This document shows, piece after piece, positions 17,752 through 36,452 of a DNA stretch of 64,000 nt. The position numbers were made by a program, and so were the translations under genes. Each line of letters begins with the position of its first letter. Within the stretch, counting starts at the first letter, position 1. Location of the stretch: positions 1 through 64,000 of the forward strand of contig JAJYRQ010000008.1 in NCBI GenBank assembly GCA_021794015.1, given 5' to 3'. The stretch comes from Deltaproteobacteria bacterium. Its GTDB lineage: Bacteria; Desulfobacterota; Binatia; Binatales; Binataceae. The notes beneath the pieces are model-generated. The model was not told where the DNA came from, did no database searches, and saw nothing but the letters and a program-made list of their open reading frames with translations.

Positions 17752-18171
17752 CTAGGCGCCGGCCGCCTCGCGCTCGACGAATATCGTCTTGACCGGCAGC
17801 TTATGGGAGGCCAGACGCATCGCCTCCCGCGCCGTCTCCCGGTCCACACCTTCCATCTCGAACAGAATTCGGCCCGGGCGCACCGCGGCGACCCAACCTT
17901 CGGGCGATCCTTTGCCCTTGCCCATGCGGGTTTCGGCCGGCTTCCTGGTAACCGGCTTGTCCGGAAAGACCCGAATCCAGACCCGTCCGCCACGCTTGAT
18001 GTGGCGGGTAAGGGCGATACGCGCCGCCTCGAGCGCGCGCGCGTCGACCCGCGCCGTCTCGACGCTTTTGAGCCCGTAATCGCCGAAGGCCATCTCGACG
18101 CCGCGCGACTCGACGCCGCGCACGCGTCCTTTCTGCATCTTGCGGTACTTGACCCTTTTGGGCGCCAGCAT
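17752..18171 (-). CDS. rplP: 50S ribosomal protein L16
   Basis: 139 aa, starting [40 protein letters not shown] is the conserved loop near the A-site tRNA elbow. Lies 12 bp after rpsC. Confidence 0.97.
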   Translation of the reverse strand: MLAPKRVKYRKMQKGRVRGVESRGVEMAFGDYGLKSVETARVDARALEAARIALTRHIKRGGRVWIRVFPDKPVTRKPAETRMGKGKGSPEGWVAAVRPGRILFEMEGVDRETAREAMRLASHKLPVKTIFVEREAAGA

Positions 18172-18183
18172 CGTCGTTTCCGT

Positions 18184-18858
18184 TCACTGCGCCGGGGCGC
18201 CGGCGGCGCGCCGTCCCTGTTCTTCGCGCCGGCCGAGCACTTCCCCGCGGAAAATCCAGACCTTGACGCCGATGCTGCCGTAAGTGGTATGCGCCTCGGC
18301 GAAGCCGTAGCCGACGTCGGCTCGCAGGGTCTGCAGCGGAACCCTCCCTTCGCGGTACCACTCCCGGCGGGCAATCTCCGCGCCGGCCAACCGTCCGGAG
18401 ACCTGGACGCGCACGCCCTGCGCGCCCATCCGCATGGCGCGCGCCACCGCCTCCTTCATCGCCCGCCGAAAGGCGACGCGCCGCTCAAGCTGAAGTGCGA
18501 TGCTTTCGGCAACGAGCTGGGGGTCGAGATCGGGCCGGCGTACTTCGTGGATGTTGAGGTACGCCTCGGTGCCCCGGCTAAGCTTCTGGATTTCGCCCTT
18601 GAGCTTTTCGATCTCGACGCCTTTTTTGCCGATGACGATTCCCGGCCGCGCGGTATGGATGTTGATCCGGGCCTTGTTGGCCATCCGCTCGATGTCGATT
18701 CGCGAGATGCCGGCGTGGTAGAGGCGCTTCTTGATAAACTGGCGCAGCCGCAGGTCCTCGTGCAAAAGCGCGGTGTACCCGTGCGCGGCAAACCAGCGCG
18801 AATTCCAGGTATCGATTACCCCCAGCCGAAGCCCGCGTGGATTTGTCTTCTGTCCCAT
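18184..18858 (-). CDS. rpsC: 30S ribosomal protein S3
   Basis: 224 aa from ATG 18858 ([20 protein letters not shown]). KH domain motif [19 protein letters not shown] and the C-terminal [12 protein letters not shown] are intact. S3 forms the mRNA entry channel with S4 and S5. Follows rplV by 11 bp. Confidence 0.97.
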   Translation of the reverse strand: MGQKTNPRGLRLGVIDTWNSRWFAAHGYTALLHEDLRLRQFIKKRLYHAGISRIDIERMANKARINIHTARPGIVIGKKGVEIEKLKGEIQKLSRGTEAYLNIHEVRRPDLDPQLVAESIALQLERRVAFRRAMKEAVARAMRMGAQGVRVQVSGRLAGAEIARREWYREGRVPLQTLRADVGYGFAEAHTTYGSIGVKVWIFRGEVLGRREEQGRRAAGAPAQ

Positions 18859-18869
18859 CGCTGCCGTGT

Positions 18870-19208
18870 TCAGAGCGAACGTTCCTCGACCACCACCGTG
18901 AGATGACTGGTCCGTTTTAGGATGCGCGTGGCATGCATGTGCGCTCGCTGCATGACCCGCTTCCAGGTGGGGCCGCGATCGGCGACCGCCCGTTTTACGT
19001 AAAGACGATCCTCGTCCACGCTCTCGCGCTCGCGCGCGTTGGCCACCGCCGAGCGCAGCGTCTTGGCCACCACCCTGGCCGCGCGCTTGGGCGTAAAATC
19101 CAGGACGGCCAGCGCCTCGCCCACCTTCTTGCCAACCACGAGCTGGCAGACCAGGCGAAGCTTTTGCGGCGAAATCCGCACGTGGCGGGTTTTGGCAACT
19201 GCCTCCAT
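18870..19208 (-). CDS. rplV: 50S ribosomal protein L22
   Basis: 112 aa. The beta-hairpin ([20 protein letters not shown]) extends into the peptide exit tunnel, where macrolide-resistance changes occur. Standard S10-operon order after rpsS. Confidence 0.97.
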   Translation of the reverse strand: MEAVAKTRHVRISPQKLRLVCQLVVGKKVGEALAVLDFTPKRAARVVAKTLRSAVANARERESVDEDRLYVKRAVADRGPTWKRVMQRAHMHATRILKRTSHLTVVVEERSL

Positions 19209-19230
19209 CGCTCAAAGAACCCGCTTGCGG

Positions 19231-19575
19231 CTAGCCGCGCGGCTTGGCCGCGGCCGGGGCCGGCGGCGCGGCGGCCGGCGCGCCCGGCGCCGCCGCGGCC
19301 TTCACTTCCCCTCTTCGGTCGCCCGCATGGCCCCTAAAGGTGCGCGTGGGGGCAAACTCTCCCAGCTTGTGCCCGACCATGTTTTCCGTGCAGTAGACCG
19401 GGATGAACTTGTTGCCGTTGTGTACCGCAAAGGTCAGGCCGACCATCTCCGGCACGACCATCGACCGGCGCGACCAAGTCTTGATTATCCGCTTGTCGCC
19501 GGCCGCCGAAGCTGCGGCCACTTTCTTCATCAGGTGCCCGTCGACAAACGGACCTTTTTTGACCGACCTACCCAT
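19231..19575 (-). CDS. rpsS: 30S ribosomal protein S19
   Basis: 114 aa. [20 protein letters not shown] and the body ending [15 protein letters not shown] are canonical. About 25 extra Ala/Pro residues follow at the C-terminus ([20 protein letters not shown]), another low-complexity tail in this genome. S19 contacts S13 and A-site tRNA in the head. Confidence 0.97.
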   Translation of the reverse strand: MGRSVKKGPFVDGHLMKKVAAASAAGDKRIIKTWSRRSMVVPEMVGLTFAVHNGNKFIPVYCTENMVGHKLGEFAPTRTFRGHAGDRRGEVKAAAAPGAPAAAPPAPAAAKPRG

Positions 19576-19590
19576 GGAGGCCTCGACCTC

Positions 19591-20421
19591 TTAGCGCTTG
19601 CCGCGCGGCCGGCGCGCGATGATGTAGCGGTCCGAGGCCTTCTTGCCCCGCGTTTTGTAGCCCTTGGCCGGCATTCCCCAGGGCGACTGCGGATGGTTGC
19701 CCTTGGAGCGCCCTTCGCCGCCGCCGTGCGGATGGTCGACCGGGTTCATCGCCACGCCTCGCACCCGCGGCCGGCGGCCCAAGTAGCGCACGCGCCCCGC
19801 CTTACCGAGCGAGAGGTTTCCATGGTCGAGATTGCCGACCTGCCCGATCGTCGCCCGGCATTCGATCAGCACCATGCGCTGCTCGCCGGAAGACAGCTTG
19901 AGCAGCGCGTATCTGCCCTCCTTGGCCATGAGCTGCGCCTGAGCGCCGGCTGCGCGCGCCAGCTTTGCTCCCGCCCCGGGCTTGAGCTCGACGGCGTGGA
20001 CCACGGTGCCCATGGGGATATCCTGCAGCGCCAGGGCATTGCCCGGCCTGATGTCGGCGGCCGGGCCTGACTCGACCCGGTCGCCGACCTTAAGGCCCTG
20101 CGGCGCCAGGATGTAGCGCTTGTCGCCGTCGGCGTAATGGAGCAGGGCCACGTTGGCCGAGCGGCTGGGGTCATACTCGAGGGCGGCCACTGTTGCGGGG
20201 ACGCCGTCGCGCTGGCGCTTGAAATCGACCAGTCGCAGCCGCCGCTTGTGGCCCCGGCCGCGGTGGCGCACCGTAATGCGCCCGGTATTGGCGCGCCCTC
20301 CGGAGTGCCGAAGCGGCCTCAACAGGCGCTTCTCCACCGGTCCGGGAGCCAGGCCGGAAAAGTCCGCCACCTGGGTAAAGCGCTGACCGGGGGTTCGCGG
20401 CTTCAGTTGGATAATCGCCAT
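19591..20421 (-). CDS. rplB: 50S ribosomal protein L2
   Basis: 276 aa. [19 protein letters not shown] contains the conserved histidine region near the peptidyl-transferase centre. N-terminus [20 protein letters not shown]. Required for subunit association. Confidence 0.98.
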   Translation of the reverse strand: MAIIQLKPRTPGQRFTQVADFSGLAPGPVEKRLLRPLRHSGGRANTGRITVRHRGRGHKRRLRLVDFKRQRDGVPATVAALEYDPSRSANVALLHYADGDKRYILAPQGLKVGDRVESGPAADIRPGNALALQDIPMGTVVHAVELKPGAGAKLARAAGAQAQLMAKEGRYALLKLSSGEQRMVLIECRATIGQVGNLDHGNLSLGKAGRVRYLGRRPRVRGVAMNPVDHPHGGGEGRSKGNHPQSPWGMPAKGYKTRGKKASDRYIIARRPRGKR

Positions 20422-20438
20422 CGCTCCAATCCGCTTTC

Positions 20439-20726
20439 TCAGACGCCCTCGAAAAACTCGATCCGGTCGCCCGTCTTGAGGCTCACGTAGGCCTTCTTCC
20501 AGGCCGGCCGCCGCCCTTCGCTCTTTCCGCGCCGGCGCTTCTTGCCGAGAAAATTCGCCGTCCTCACCTTGACCACCGTAACTTTGAACATCTCCTGGAC
20601 CAGCGACTGAATCTGATGCTTGGTCGCCTCCGGCCTCACCCGGAAAACCACCTGCCCCGACCGTTCGCCGACGATCGTCCCCTTTTCGGTGACCACCGGC
20701 GCCACGATGAGCCCCGCCCAGGCCAT
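20439..20726 (-). CDS. rplW: 50S ribosomal protein L23
   Basis: 95 aa from ATG 20726 ([20 protein letters not shown]). It surrounds the tunnel exit and docks trigger factor and SRP. The start is fused with the rplD stop (TGATG). The motif [20 protein letters not shown] is typical. Confidence 0.97.
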   Translation of the reverse strand: MAWAGLIVAPVVTEKGTIVGERSGQVVFRVRPEATKHQIQSLVQEMFKVTVVKVRTANFLGKKRRRGKSEGRRPAWKKAYVSLKTGDRIEFFEGV

Positions 20727-21382
20727 CAGGCGCGCCCTCCGAGCCGCTGCTCGATGGCGCGGGCCACCGCCACGCTCATCAAGAGCTGGTCGTAGGCCAG
20801 CACGTCGTAAACGTTGAGACCCTGCAGCGGCAGCACCTTGTGAGCGGCCAGGTTGCGCGCGGCCCGCGCCACCTGTTCCTCGCCCTCGCCGAAGACGATC
20901 AGCGCATGCCCCAGCTTGAGCCGCCCGAGCATCGCCTGCGCCGCCTTGGTTTTCAGCTCGGGCAGCGCGTAGCCTTCCACCACGTACATTCGGCCGCCGA
21001 GCGCGCGGTCCGAGATGGCGAGCCGAAGCGCCCGCCGCCACGCCTTTTTCGGCAGGCGGTAACCGTAATCGCGCGGCCGAGGCCCAAAAATCGTACCACC
21101 ATGGCGCCACAGCGGCGAGCGCGTCGAGCCGGCGCGCGCCCGGCCGGTGCCTTTCTGGCGCCACGGCTTGCGCCCGCCACCCGACACCAGCCCCTTGGTC
21201 TTGGTGGCGGCGGTGCCCGCACGGCGGCCGGCCAACTGCATTCGCACCGCCGCGTGGACCACCGCCAGCTCTCCGATCACGCCGAAGACGTCGGCGGCCA
21301 TCTCGATTTCGCCCGCCGGCTCCAGCGTGGCCGAGTAAAGCGGCACGCGCACCGGCGCGCGACCAACGTCAGACGCCGCCAT
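20726..21382 (-). CDS. rplD: 50S ribosomal protein L4
   Basis: 218 aa from ATG 21382, overlapping rplC by 14 bp. The extended loop [20 protein letters not shown] lines the exit tunnel. In E. coli L4 also represses the S10 operon; no S10-leader hairpin could be identified here. Confidence 0.96.
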   Translation of the reverse strand: MAASDVGRAPVRVPLYSATLEPAGEIEMAADVFGVIGELAVVHAAVRMQLAGRRAGTAATKTKGLVSGGGRKPWRQKGTGRARAGSTRSPLWRHGGTIFGPRPRDYGYRLPKKAWRRALRLAISDRALGGRMYVVEGYALPELKTKAAQAMLGRLKLGHALIVFGEGEEQVARAARNLAAHKVLPLQGLNVYDVLAYDQLLMSVAVARAIEQRLGGRA

Positions 21383-22040
21383 CGCCAGTCTTCCTCGCCT
21401 TTTTCCCCGGGCGCGCCGCGTGGCGGATAACCACATAGCCGCCGCGTGGTCCCGGCACCGCGCCCTGCACGACGATCGCGTCCTGCTCGGCCAGCACTTC
21501 GACCACCCGCAGGTTTTGCACCGTAACCCTTTCGTTGCCCATCTGACCGGCCATCCTGAGCCCTTTGCGCACCCGGCCGGGATAGGAACGGTTGCCGATC
21601 GACCCGCCGTGGCGGAAGTACTCGTGGGTTCCGCGCGAGCCAGGGAATCCCGCGAAATGGTGGCGCTTTATCACCCCGGCATAGCCGCGCCCCTTGGATA
21701 TACCCGAAACATCAACCAAGTCGCCCGGCTTGAAGACTTCGCCGGCGCGCAGCGTTTGGCCAAGGGCCAGCGGACCCTCCGCGCGGCGCTCGAACTCGGC
21801 CAGCCGGGCCGAGACCGCCACCCCGGCTTTGGCGAAGTGTCCGCGCTCCGGCTTGGTCAGCCGGGACGGCTTTTTACGGCCGAAGCCGAGTTGCACCGCC
21901 TCGTAGCCGTCACGCTCGGCCACCTTTAGCTGGGCCACCACGCAGGGACCCGCGGCCAGCACCGTGACGGCGCCCAACTCGCCGCCCGCGCGCGCAAGCT
22001 GCGTCATACCCAGTTTTCTTCCAATGAGGCCGCTTAGCAT
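21369..22040 (-). CDS. rplC: 50S ribosomal protein L3
   Basis: 223 aa, [20 protein letters not shown]. Contains [20 protein letters not shown], the W-finger region where the methylated Gln of Proteobacteria would lie. Early 50S assembly protein. Confidence 0.97.
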   Translation of the reverse strand: MLSGLIGRKLGMTQLARAGGELGAVTVLAAGPCVVAQLKVAERDGYEAVQLGFGRKKPSRLTKPERGHFAKAGVAVSARLAEFERRAEGPLALGQTLRAGEVFKPGDLVDVSGISKGRGYAGVIKRHHFAGFPGSRGTHEYFRHGGSIGNRSYPGRVRKGLRMAGQMGNERVTVQNLRVVEVLAEQDAIVVQGAVPGPRGGYVVIRHAARPGKKARKTGDGGV

Positions 22041-22057
22041 GGCACACGCCGCTTTGG

Positions 22058-22378
22058 CTACTCAAGCTTGATCTCGACGTCAACGCCGGCCGCCAGGTCG
22101 AGCTTACCCAAGGCGTCGATAGTCTGCTGGGTCGGCTCGAGAACGTCCAACAGCCGCTTGTGGGTGCGCACTTCGAACTGCTCGCGCGACTTCTTGTCGG
22201 CATGCGGCGAACGGTTTACCGTGAACCGTTCGATCCGGGTCGGCAGCGGGATCGGCCCGGCCACCCGCCCGCCGGTGCGCCGGATGGTGTCGACGATCTC
22301 GCGCACCGACTGATCGAGCAGGCGATGATCGTAGGCTCTCAGCCTTATCCGAATCTTGCTATTCGCCCGCTCGGCCAC
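22058..22378 (-). CDS. rpsJ: 30S ribosomal protein S10
   Basis: 106 aa. [20 protein letters not shown] and [20 protein letters not shown] are S10 signatures; it also acts as NusE with NusB in antitermination. Forty-one bp downstream of tuf. Confidence 0.97.
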   Translation of the reverse strand: MAERANSKIRIRLRAYDHRLLDQSVREIVDTIRRTGGRVAGPIPLPTRIERFTVNRSPHADKKSREQFEVRTHKRLLDVLEPTQQTIDALGKLDLAAGVDVEIKLE

Positions 22379-22419
22379 CGCGCTTGCCTCCCTGCCTCGG
22401 CACTGGCCACCGACTGCCG

Positions 22420-23619
22420 CTACTTGAGCACCTTGGAGACCACGCCGGCGCCCACCGTATGCCCGCCTTCGCGCACTGCAAAGCGCAGGCCCTCGTCCAT
22501 CGCCACCGGCGTGATCAGCTCTGCGGTCATGTTAACGCTGTCGCCCGGCATCACCATTTCCACGCCCTCGGGCAGGGTGACGATACCGGTCACGTCGGTG
22601 GTTCTGAAGTAGAACTGCGGCCGGTAGCCGTTGAAAAACGGCGTGTGGCGGCCGCCTTCCTCCTTGGTCAGCACATAGGTCGAGGCCTCGAACCGGGTGT
22701 GCGGCGTGATCGATCCGGGCGTCGCCAGCACCTGTCCGCGCTCCACTTCCTCGCGCTTGGTGCCGCGCAGGAGCACGCCGATGTTGTCGCCCGCCTGTCC
22801 CTCGTCGAGAATCTTGCGGAACATCTCGACGCCGGTCACCACCGTTTTGCGGGTCTCGCGAAAGCCGACGATCTCGACCTCCTCGCTGACCTTGACCCGG
22901 CCGCGCTCGACCCTGCCTGTCACCACCGTACCGCGCCCCGAGATCGAAAACACGTCTTCGATCGGCATCAGGAAGGCCTTCTCGACCTCGCGTTTCGGCT
23001 GGGCCACGTAGCTGTCCACCGCTTCCATCAGCTTAAGGATCGGCCCGCAGTTCTCGCACTCCGCCTTACCGCATCCGCAGTTGAGCGCCTTCAGGGCGCT
23101 GCCGCGGATAACCGGCACGTCATCGCCCGGAAACTCGTACTTCTTGAGCAGATCGCGCACCTCCAGCTCCACCAAGTCGAGCAGCTCCGGGTCGTCCACC
23201 ATGTCCACCTTGTTCATGAAGACCACGATGTAAGGCACGCCCACCTGGCGGGCGAGCAAGATGTGCTCGCGCGTCTGAGGCATCGGGCCGTCGTTGGCGC
23301 CCACCACCAGGATGGCGCCGTCCATCTGGGCCGCCCCGGTGATCATGTTCTTGATGTAGTCGGCGTGGCCGGGGCAGTCGACGTGCGCGTAGTGGCGCTT
23401 GGCTGTCTCGTACTCGACGTGGGCAATGGCGATGGTGATTCCGCGTTCGCGTTCCTCGGGAGCCTTGTCGATCTGGTCGAAAGGCACGAAACTGGCGAGC
23501 TTGCGGGCGGCAAGCACCTTGGTGATCGCCGCGGTCAGGGTGGTCTTGCCGTGGTCGATGTGTCCTATGGTGCCGACGTTGGCGTGCGGCTTGGTCCGCT
23601 CGAATTTGGCCTTGCCCAT
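22420..23619 (-). CDS. tuf: Elongation factor Tu with Cys-rich insertion
   Basis: 399 aa GTPase delivering aminoacyl-tRNA to the ribosome. G1 GHIDHGKTT (19-27), G3 DCPGH and G4 NKVD are intact. Between G5 and domain 2 a short segment replaces the usual acidic loop and carries Cys181, Cys183, Cys188 and Cys191 ([12 protein letters not shown]), a plausible metal-binding turn. This is the only tuf in the window; the second copy often found beside tRNA-Thr is missing from 38974-39025. Confidence 0.97.
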   Translation of the reverse strand: MGKAKFERTKPHANVGTIGHIDHGKTTLTAAITKVLAARKLASFVPFDQIDKAPEERERGITIAIAHVEYETAKRHYAHVDCPGHADYIKNMITGAAQMDGAILVVGANDGPMPQTREHILLARQVGVPYIVVFMNKVDMVDDPELLDLVELEVRDLLKKYEFPGDDVPVIRGSALKALNCGCGKAECENCGPILKLMEAVDSYVAQPKREVEKAFLMPIEDVFSISGRGTVVTGRVERGRVKVSEEVEIVGFRETRKTVVTGVEMFRKILDEGQAGDNIGVLLRGTKREEVERGQVLATPGSITPHTRFEASTYVLTKEEGGRHTPFFNGYRPQFYFRTTDVTGIVTLPEGVEMVMPGDSVNMTAELITPVAMDEGLRFAVREGGHTVGAGVVSKVLK

Positions 23620-23662
23620 GGTTTCAACTCCGCTCTAAGGTTGCTCGCGATTGACTTGCCCG

Positions 23663-25756
23663 TTACGCCCTTGCCCGCTCGCCGTTGTCCGCACCGGCGC
23701 GCGCCATCAACTCCGCGTACACTTGCTGGGGCACCGGCTCATAGGCGCCAAACTGCATCGTGTAGTTGGCCCGCCCCTGGGTGACCGACCGCAGCCGGGT
23801 AGCATAGCCGAACATCGAGGCCAGCGGCACCCGCGCCTCAATCACCTGCGCGCCGGCCCGGCTCTGCAAATCGACGATCTTACCGCGCCGGCCGTTGAGG
23901 TCCCCGATAACTTCGCCCATGAACTCCGTGGGCGTCACCACTTCGACTTCCATCACCGGCTCCAGCAGCATCGGCTGGGCCTTCTGACAGGCCGCCTTAA
24001 ACCCAATCGAGCCGGCTATCTTAAAGGCCAGCTCCGAGGAGTCCACCTCGTGGTACTTGCCGTCGAGCAGCGCCACTTTCAGGTCGACCATCGGGTAACC
24101 CGCCAGCACGCCGTTCTCCATCGCTTCCTTCACCCCGGCCTCGACCGACGGTATGAAGTTGCGCGGAATCACGCCGCCCTTGGTCGCATCGACGAACTCG
24201 AAGCCCAGACCCTTGGCCAGCGGCTCGACCCTGAGCTCGACCACCGCGAACTGTCCGTGGCCGCCGGTCTGGCGGATGAAACGCCCCTCGGCCTCGGCCG
24301 CGCGGCGGATCGTCTCGCGGTAGGTGACCTCCGGCCGGCCCACGTTGGCGTCCACTTTGAACTCGCGCAGCAGCCGGTCGACGATAATCTCGAGGTGCAG
24401 TTCCCCCATCCCACCCAAAAGCGTCTGGCCCGATTCCCGGTCGACCGTAACGTGGAACGAGGGGTCCTCGGCCGCAAGCTTGGCCAACGCCTCTCCCAGT
24501 CGCTCCTGGTCCGCCTTGGTCTTGGGCTCGATGGCCACCTGGATGACCGGCTCGGGGAACTCAATCGACTCCAGCACGATCGGATGGGCCGGGTCGCACA
24601 GCGTATCGCCGGTTGCGGTATCGCGCAACCCGGTGGCGCAGATATCGCCGGCGAACACCTCGGAAATCTCCTCGCGCTTGTTGGCGTGCATTTTGACCAG
24701 CCGCCCGATTCGCTCCCGCCGCCCGCGGGTCGCGTTCAGCACCGAGGTGCCACTTTCGAGCGCGCCCGAGTAGACGCGCAAGAATGTCAGCGTCCCGACA
24801 TACTGATCGGTCATCACCTTGAAGGCGAGCGCGGCAAACGGCGCATCGTCGCGCGGCCAGCGCTCCTCGACGCGCTCCGCGCTACGCCCCATAACCGGCG
24901 GCATATCGGCCGGCGAAGGCAGATAGTCCACCACCGCATCGAGTATCGGCTGAACGCCCCGGTTGCGGAAAGCCGACCCCATCAGCACCGGCACCACCGC
25001 CAGCTTAAGCGTAGCTCCCCGCAGGGCGCTGCGGATTTGCTCGGGCACCGGCCGGCCGCCTTCCAGGTAAAGCTCCATGAGCTTTTCGTCGTAGTCGGCC
25101 AGCGTTTCGACCAGGGCCTCACGCGCCGCCCGGACCGCCTCGCTCAACTCCTGCGGCACCGCCTCATAACGAAACGTGCCGCCCAGCCGGTCCTCCTCCC
25201 AGATAATCGCCCGCTCTTCGATCAGGTCGATGACGCCGATGAACCTGTCTTCGCTGCCCAGCGGGAGCTGCAGCAGCGCCGGCCGTGCCTTGAGCTTTTC
25301 GCGCATCTCGGCCAGCACCCGCTGGTAGTCGGCCCCGACCCGGTCCATCTTGTTGATAAAGGCGATGCGCGGTACCCGGTACTTGTCGGCCTGGCGCCAG
25401 ACCGTCTCGGATTGTGGCTCGACCCCTCCCACCGCGCAAAAGATCGCCACCGCGCCGTCGAGCACCCGCAGACTGCGCTCGACCTCCATGGTGAAATCGA
25501 CGTGGCCCGGCGTGTCGATGATGTTTATCCGGTGGTCGCGCCAAAAGCAGGTCGTGGCAGCCGAGGTTATCGTGATCCCCCGTTCCTGCTCCTGGACCAT
25601 CCAGTCCATGGTCGCCGTGCCTTCGTGAACCTCGCCCATCTTGTAGTTGATGCCGGTGTAGTAGAGCACCCGCTCGGTGGTCGTGGTCTTACCGGCATCG
25701 ATGTGCGCCATGATGCCGATATTGCGGACGCGTTCTATGGGTGTCTGACGTGGCAT
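23663..25756 (-). CDS. fusA: Elongation factor G
   Basis: 697 aa translocase GTPase. G1 [16 protein letters not shown]3 DTPGHVDFT and G4 NKMDR are all canonical; domain IV ([20 protein letters not shown]) completes the protein. The length and its place in the str operon (rpsL-rpsG-fusA-tuf) identify the housekeeping copy, not a paralogue. Confidence 0.98.
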   Translation of the reverse strand: MPRQTPIERVRNIGIMAHIDAGKTTTTERVLYYTGINYKMGEVHEGTATMDWMVQEQERGITITSAATTCFWRDHRINIIDTPGHVDFTMEVERSLRVLDGAVAIFCAVGGVEPQSETVWRQADKYRVPRIAFINKMDRVGADYQRVLAEMREKLKARPALLQLPLGSEDRFIGVIDLIEERAIIWEEDRLGGTFRYEAVPQELSEAVRAAREALVETLADYDEKLMELYLEGGRPVPEQIRSALRGATLKLAVVPVLMGSAFRNRGVQPILDAVVDYLPSPADMPPVMGRSAERVEERWPRDDAPFAALAFKVMTDQYVGTLTFLRVYSGALESGTSVLNATRGRRERIGRLVKMHANKREEISEVFAGDICATGLRDTATGDTLCDPAHPIVLESIEFPEPVIQVAIEPKTKADQERLGEALAKLAAEDPSFHVTVDRESGQTLLGGMGELHLEIIVDRLLREFKVDANVGRPEVTYRETIRRAAEAEGRFIRQTGGHGQFAVVELRVEPLAKGLGFEFVDATKGGVIPRNFIPSVEAGVKEAMENGVLAGYPMVDLKVALLDGKYHEVDSSELAFKIAGSIGFKAACQKAQPMLLEPVMEVEVVTPTEFMGEVIGDLNGRRGKIVDLQSRAGAQVIEARVPLASMFGYATRLRSVTQGRANYTMQFGAYEPVPQQVYAELMARAGADNGERARA

Positions 25757-25770
25757 TGGAAACCTGGGCT

Positions 25771-26241
25771 CTACCAGCGGTAATGAGCAAAAGCCTTGTT
25801 CGCCTCGGCCATGCGGTGGGTCTCTTCGCGCTTCTTGACCGCGCCGCCCCGGTTGGCGGCCGCCTCGAGCAGCTCGGCCGCCAGCCGCTCAACCGTCGAC
25901 TTTTCGCCGCGCGCGCGCGCCGCCCCCACCAGCCAGCGCATGGCCAGCGACGTGCGCCTGACCGACCTGACCTCGACCGGCACCTGGTAGTTGGCGCCAC
26001 CGACCCGGCGCGAGCGCACCTCGACCGCCGGCCGGACGTTTTCCAGCGCCCGCTTGAGCAGCGCCAGCGGCTCTTCCTTGGCGCGCTCGGCGGCCAGCTC
26101 CATCGCGCCGTAGAGCATCCCCTCGGCCAGCGACTTCTTGCCCCGCTGCATCACCACGTTGACCAGCTTGGCCACCGTTCGGTCGCGGTACCTGGGGTCC
26201 GGGATGATTTCCCGCGCTCGTGTCTGTCCTTTGCGCGCCAT
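25771..26241 (-). CDS. rpsG: 30S ribosomal protein S7
   Basis: 156 aa. [20 protein letters not shown] and [19 protein letters not shown] are S7 signatures. Primary binder of the 16S 3' domain and str-operon regulator in E. coli. Lies 6 bp after rpsL. Confidence 0.97.
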   Translation of the reverse strand: MARKGQTRAREIIPDPRYRDRTVAKLVNVVMQRGKKSLAEGMLYGAMELAAERAKEEPLALLKRALENVRPAVEVRSRRVGGANYQVPVEVRSVRRTSLAMRWLVGAARARGEKSTVERLAAELLEAAANRGGAVKKREETHRMAEANKAFAHYRW

Positions 26242-26247
26242 CTTGCC

Positions 26248-26619
26248 TTACTTGGGCTTTTTCGCCCCGTACTTCGAGCGGCTCTTGCGCCGATCCTGCA
26301 CGCCGATCGAGTCGAGCGTGCCCCGAACCACGTGGTAGCGCACTCCCGGCAGGTCCTTGACCCGGCCGCCGCGAATCAGCACCACCGAGTGCTCCTGCAG
26401 ATTGTGCCCGACCCCGGGAATGTAGCTGTTGACCTCGTAGCCGTTGGACAGCCGCACCCGCGCCACCTTGCGCAAGGCGGAGTTCGGCTTCTTGGGCGTC
26501 GTGGTCTTCACCTGCACGCAGACGCCCCGTTTCTGGGGCGAGCCCTGCAGCGCCGGGGCGCTCCTCTTGTACCGTTTCTTGATCCGGGCGCCCCGAATCA
26601 ACTGGTTTATCGTCGGCAC
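26248..26619 (-). CDS. rpsL: 30S ribosomal protein S12
   Basis: 123 aa, GTG start at 26619. The decoding-centre loops [12 protein letters not shown] and [13 protein letters not shown] retain the wild-type lysines whose substitution gives streptomycin resistance, plus the Asp that is often methylthiolated. First gene of the str operon, 125 bp downstream of a promoter/hairpin leader. Confidence 0.97.
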   Translation of the reverse strand: MPTINQLIRGARIKKRYKRSAPALQGSPQKRGVCVQVKTTTPKKPNSALRKVARVRLSNGYEVNSYIPGVGHNLQEHSVVLIRGGRVKDLPGVRYHVVRGTLDSIGVQDRRKSRSKYGAKKPK

Positions 26620-26647
26620 CGTTTACGCCTGCCTTTTAGGCCGATCC

Positions 26648-26665
26648 TGTCCAAACTTTCGGACA
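26648..26665. promoter_or_regulatory. Near-palindrome upstream of rpsL
   Basis: On the minus strand it reads TGTCCGAAAGTTTGGACA: an 8-bp stem (one G-T pair) that could act as an operator or a small RNA hairpin, 28 bp upstream of the rpsL start codon. No family assignment is possible by eye. Confidence 0.35.
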
Positions 26666-26743
26666 ACCCCGCCCTCGCACAGCTTCGCCCAAACAAGTGC
26701 AATCGCCGCGCGGTCCTTTGCCCGTTTCGCGTTTCGGTCGGGT

Positions 26744-26774
26744 GAAAAGCCCGCCCGGCAGAACGCCGGGAGGC
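26744..26774 (-). terminator. Intrinsic terminator/attenuator-like hairpin in rpsL leader
   Basis: Minus-strand GCCTCCCGGC pairs with GCCGGGCGGGC around loop GTTCT and is followed by CTTTT. The T-run is short. It lies about 20 nt after the predicted start site of the promoter at 26802-26830 and well before rpsL, so it may attenuate transcription into the str operon, end the upstream rpoBC transcript, or both. Confidence 0.5.
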
Positions 26775-26801
26775 TCCGTCGAACCACCGGGTAACGTATG
26801 A

Positions 26802-26830
26802 TTATTAGACGAACCGAAGCTAGCTGTCAA
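26802..26830 (-). promoter_or_regulatory. Sigma-70-type promoter for the str operon
   Basis: The minus strand has a perfect TTGACA (26825-26830), a 17-bp spacer and TAATAA (26802-26807). The expected start site is near 26795, giving a leader of about 176 nt before rpsL. The -35 overlaps the stop codon of the small ORF at 26827-26931. Confidence 0.6.
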
Positions 26831-26931
26831 CCGCCGCTGGACGGCACCAACTCGGCCAGCGGCTCTTTCTCCCCTACCTCCTGTACGGGCATACCCTCCA
26901 CCAGCACCTCGACTTCGCGGTAGCGCGGCAT
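26827..26931 (-). CDS. Candidate 34-aa small protein after rpoC
   Basis: ATG at 26931, 24 bp downstream of the rpoC stop, TGA at 26827. The sequence begins MPRYREVEVLVEGMPVQEV and ends KEPLAELVPSSGG; it is Glu/Val-rich with mostly G or C at third codon positions. The ribosome binding site is weak (GGGAA). I recognise no family. It could be a genuine conserved micropeptide of the rpoBC transcript or a chance frame. Confidence 0.35.
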   Translation of the reverse strand: MPRYREVEVLVEGMPVQEVGEKEPLAELVPSSGG

Positions 26932-26955
26932 CCCGGTTCCCGCCGCAATCCGCCG

Positions 26956-31065
<4,110 letters not shown>

Positions 31066-31088
31066 GCCGAACGCTCCCGCGCCCGGGC

Positions 31089-35204
<4,116 letters not shown>

Positions 35205-35401
35205 TTACCCCTTCTACCTCGCTTAAGGCCGCTGCCTTCCCGCCTGCCGCAACCGGGCGCCACACCCAGCGGCCACCCTCGGCCGCGGCCGCGACGCCTT
35301 GCGTTGCGCCCCTGGCCCTACGGACCAGCGCGCCGCCACGCCGCTTCTTTGCCGGCGTCGTTGGCTTAGACCGGGCCCCGCGCTAACGGCGCCTGGCACC
35401 G

Positions 35402-35800
35402 CTATTTCAACTCCACCGTTGCGCCGACCTCTTCGAGCTTTTGCTTGACCTGCTCGGCCTCGGCCTTGTTCACTCCCTCTTTGACCGGCTTGGGGGCGCC
35501 GTCGACCAACTCCTTGGCCTCTTTGAGACCCAGGCCGGTCAGCTCACGGACGACCTTGATGACCTGGATTTTCTTGTCGCCCACCCCGGTCAGCATCACG
35601 GTAAACTCGTCCTTTTCCGGGGCCGCGGCCTCCGCCACGCCGGCCCCGGGCGCCATTCCACCGGCCATGGCCACCACCGGGGCGGCGGCCGAGACGCCCA
35701 GTTCCTGCTCGAGCTCACGCACCAGAGCTGCGGCGTCGAGCAGGCTCAGGTTTTTCAGGTAGTCCTTGACTTGTTCGCGGCTAAGCTGTGGTTCCGACAT
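35402..35800 (-). CDS. rplL: 50S ribosomal protein L7/L12
   Basis: 132 aa. The N-terminal dimerisation domain is joined by an Ala/Gly/Met-rich hinge ([18 protein letters not shown]) to the factor-binding domain ([20 protein letters not shown]). It forms the stalk that recruits translational GTPases. Between rplJ and rpoB as usual. Confidence 0.97.
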   Translation of the reverse strand: MSEPQLSREQVKDYLKNLSLLDAAALVRELEQELGVSAAAPVVAMAGGMAPGAGVAEAAAPEKDEFTVMLTGVGDKKIQVIKVVRELTGLGLKEAKELVDGAPKPVKEGVNKAEAEQVKQKLEEVGATVELK

Positions 35801-35902
35801 TGGCTGCCCTTTCTCCTGTGGCTACTGTGCCGTTGAAAATCGTTGCTTGCCGAAGCCGCCGGGGGCACGGCAGCGCCCAAGGCCGGCCGGCCTACCGGCC
35901 CT

Positions 35903-36442
35903 CTAAGCGGCGGCTGTCCCGCCCGGCTCCCCCTTGGCCTTGGCGATGGCGTCGACCAGCCGCGCCAAGGCGCTGGCCGGCTCGTTTAACAGCCGCACCA
36001 GCCGTTGGGCCGGGGCCAGCAAAAGGCCGCAAAGCCGTCCCAGAAGCACCTCGCGCGGCGGCAGACTGGCCAACTCCTGAATCTCCCCGGGCGACAACGG
36101 CCTGCCGCCGAGCACTGCGCCTCTGACCTTGAGCTTGTCGCCGAAATCGCGCAGCGTGCCGAGCGACTTGGCCAGCGCCACCGGATCGCCCAGCCCAAAG
36201 ACCACCGCCACCGGACCGGAAAGCGTCTGGCCCAGCGGCTGGCAGACCGTGCCGCTGAAGGCGCGGCGCAGCAGCGTGTTCTTGGCCACGCGCCACTGGG
36301 CACCGACCTCGCGCAGGCGCCGGCGCACCTGGTCCGAGTCGCCCGCCTTCATCCCGCGGTACTCGGAGACGACCACCATTCTTGCCCCTGCCAGGGCCTG
36401 TTCGAGTTCGGCGACCACCCGCGCCTTGTCTTCTTTCTTCAC
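35903..36442 (-). CDS. rplJ: 50S ribosomal protein L10
   Basis: 179 aa from GTG 36442 (VKKEDKARVVAELEQALAGA), preferred because GAGGAAG lies just upstream. It anchors L7/L12 dimers through its C-terminal helix and autoregulates rplJL in E. coli. Only 10 bp separate it from rplA, leaving no room for a long L10 leader. Confidence 0.95.
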   Translation of the reverse strand: MKKEDKARVVAELEQALAGARMVVVSEYRGMKAGDSDQVRRRLREVGAQWRVAKNTLLRRAFSGTVCQPLGQTLSGPVAVVFGLGDPVALAKSLGTLRDFGDKLKVRGAVLGGRPLSPGEIQELASLPPREVLLGRLCGLLLAPAQRLVRLLNEPASALARLVDAIAKAKGEPGGTAAA

Positions 36443-36452
36443 CGCTTCTTCC

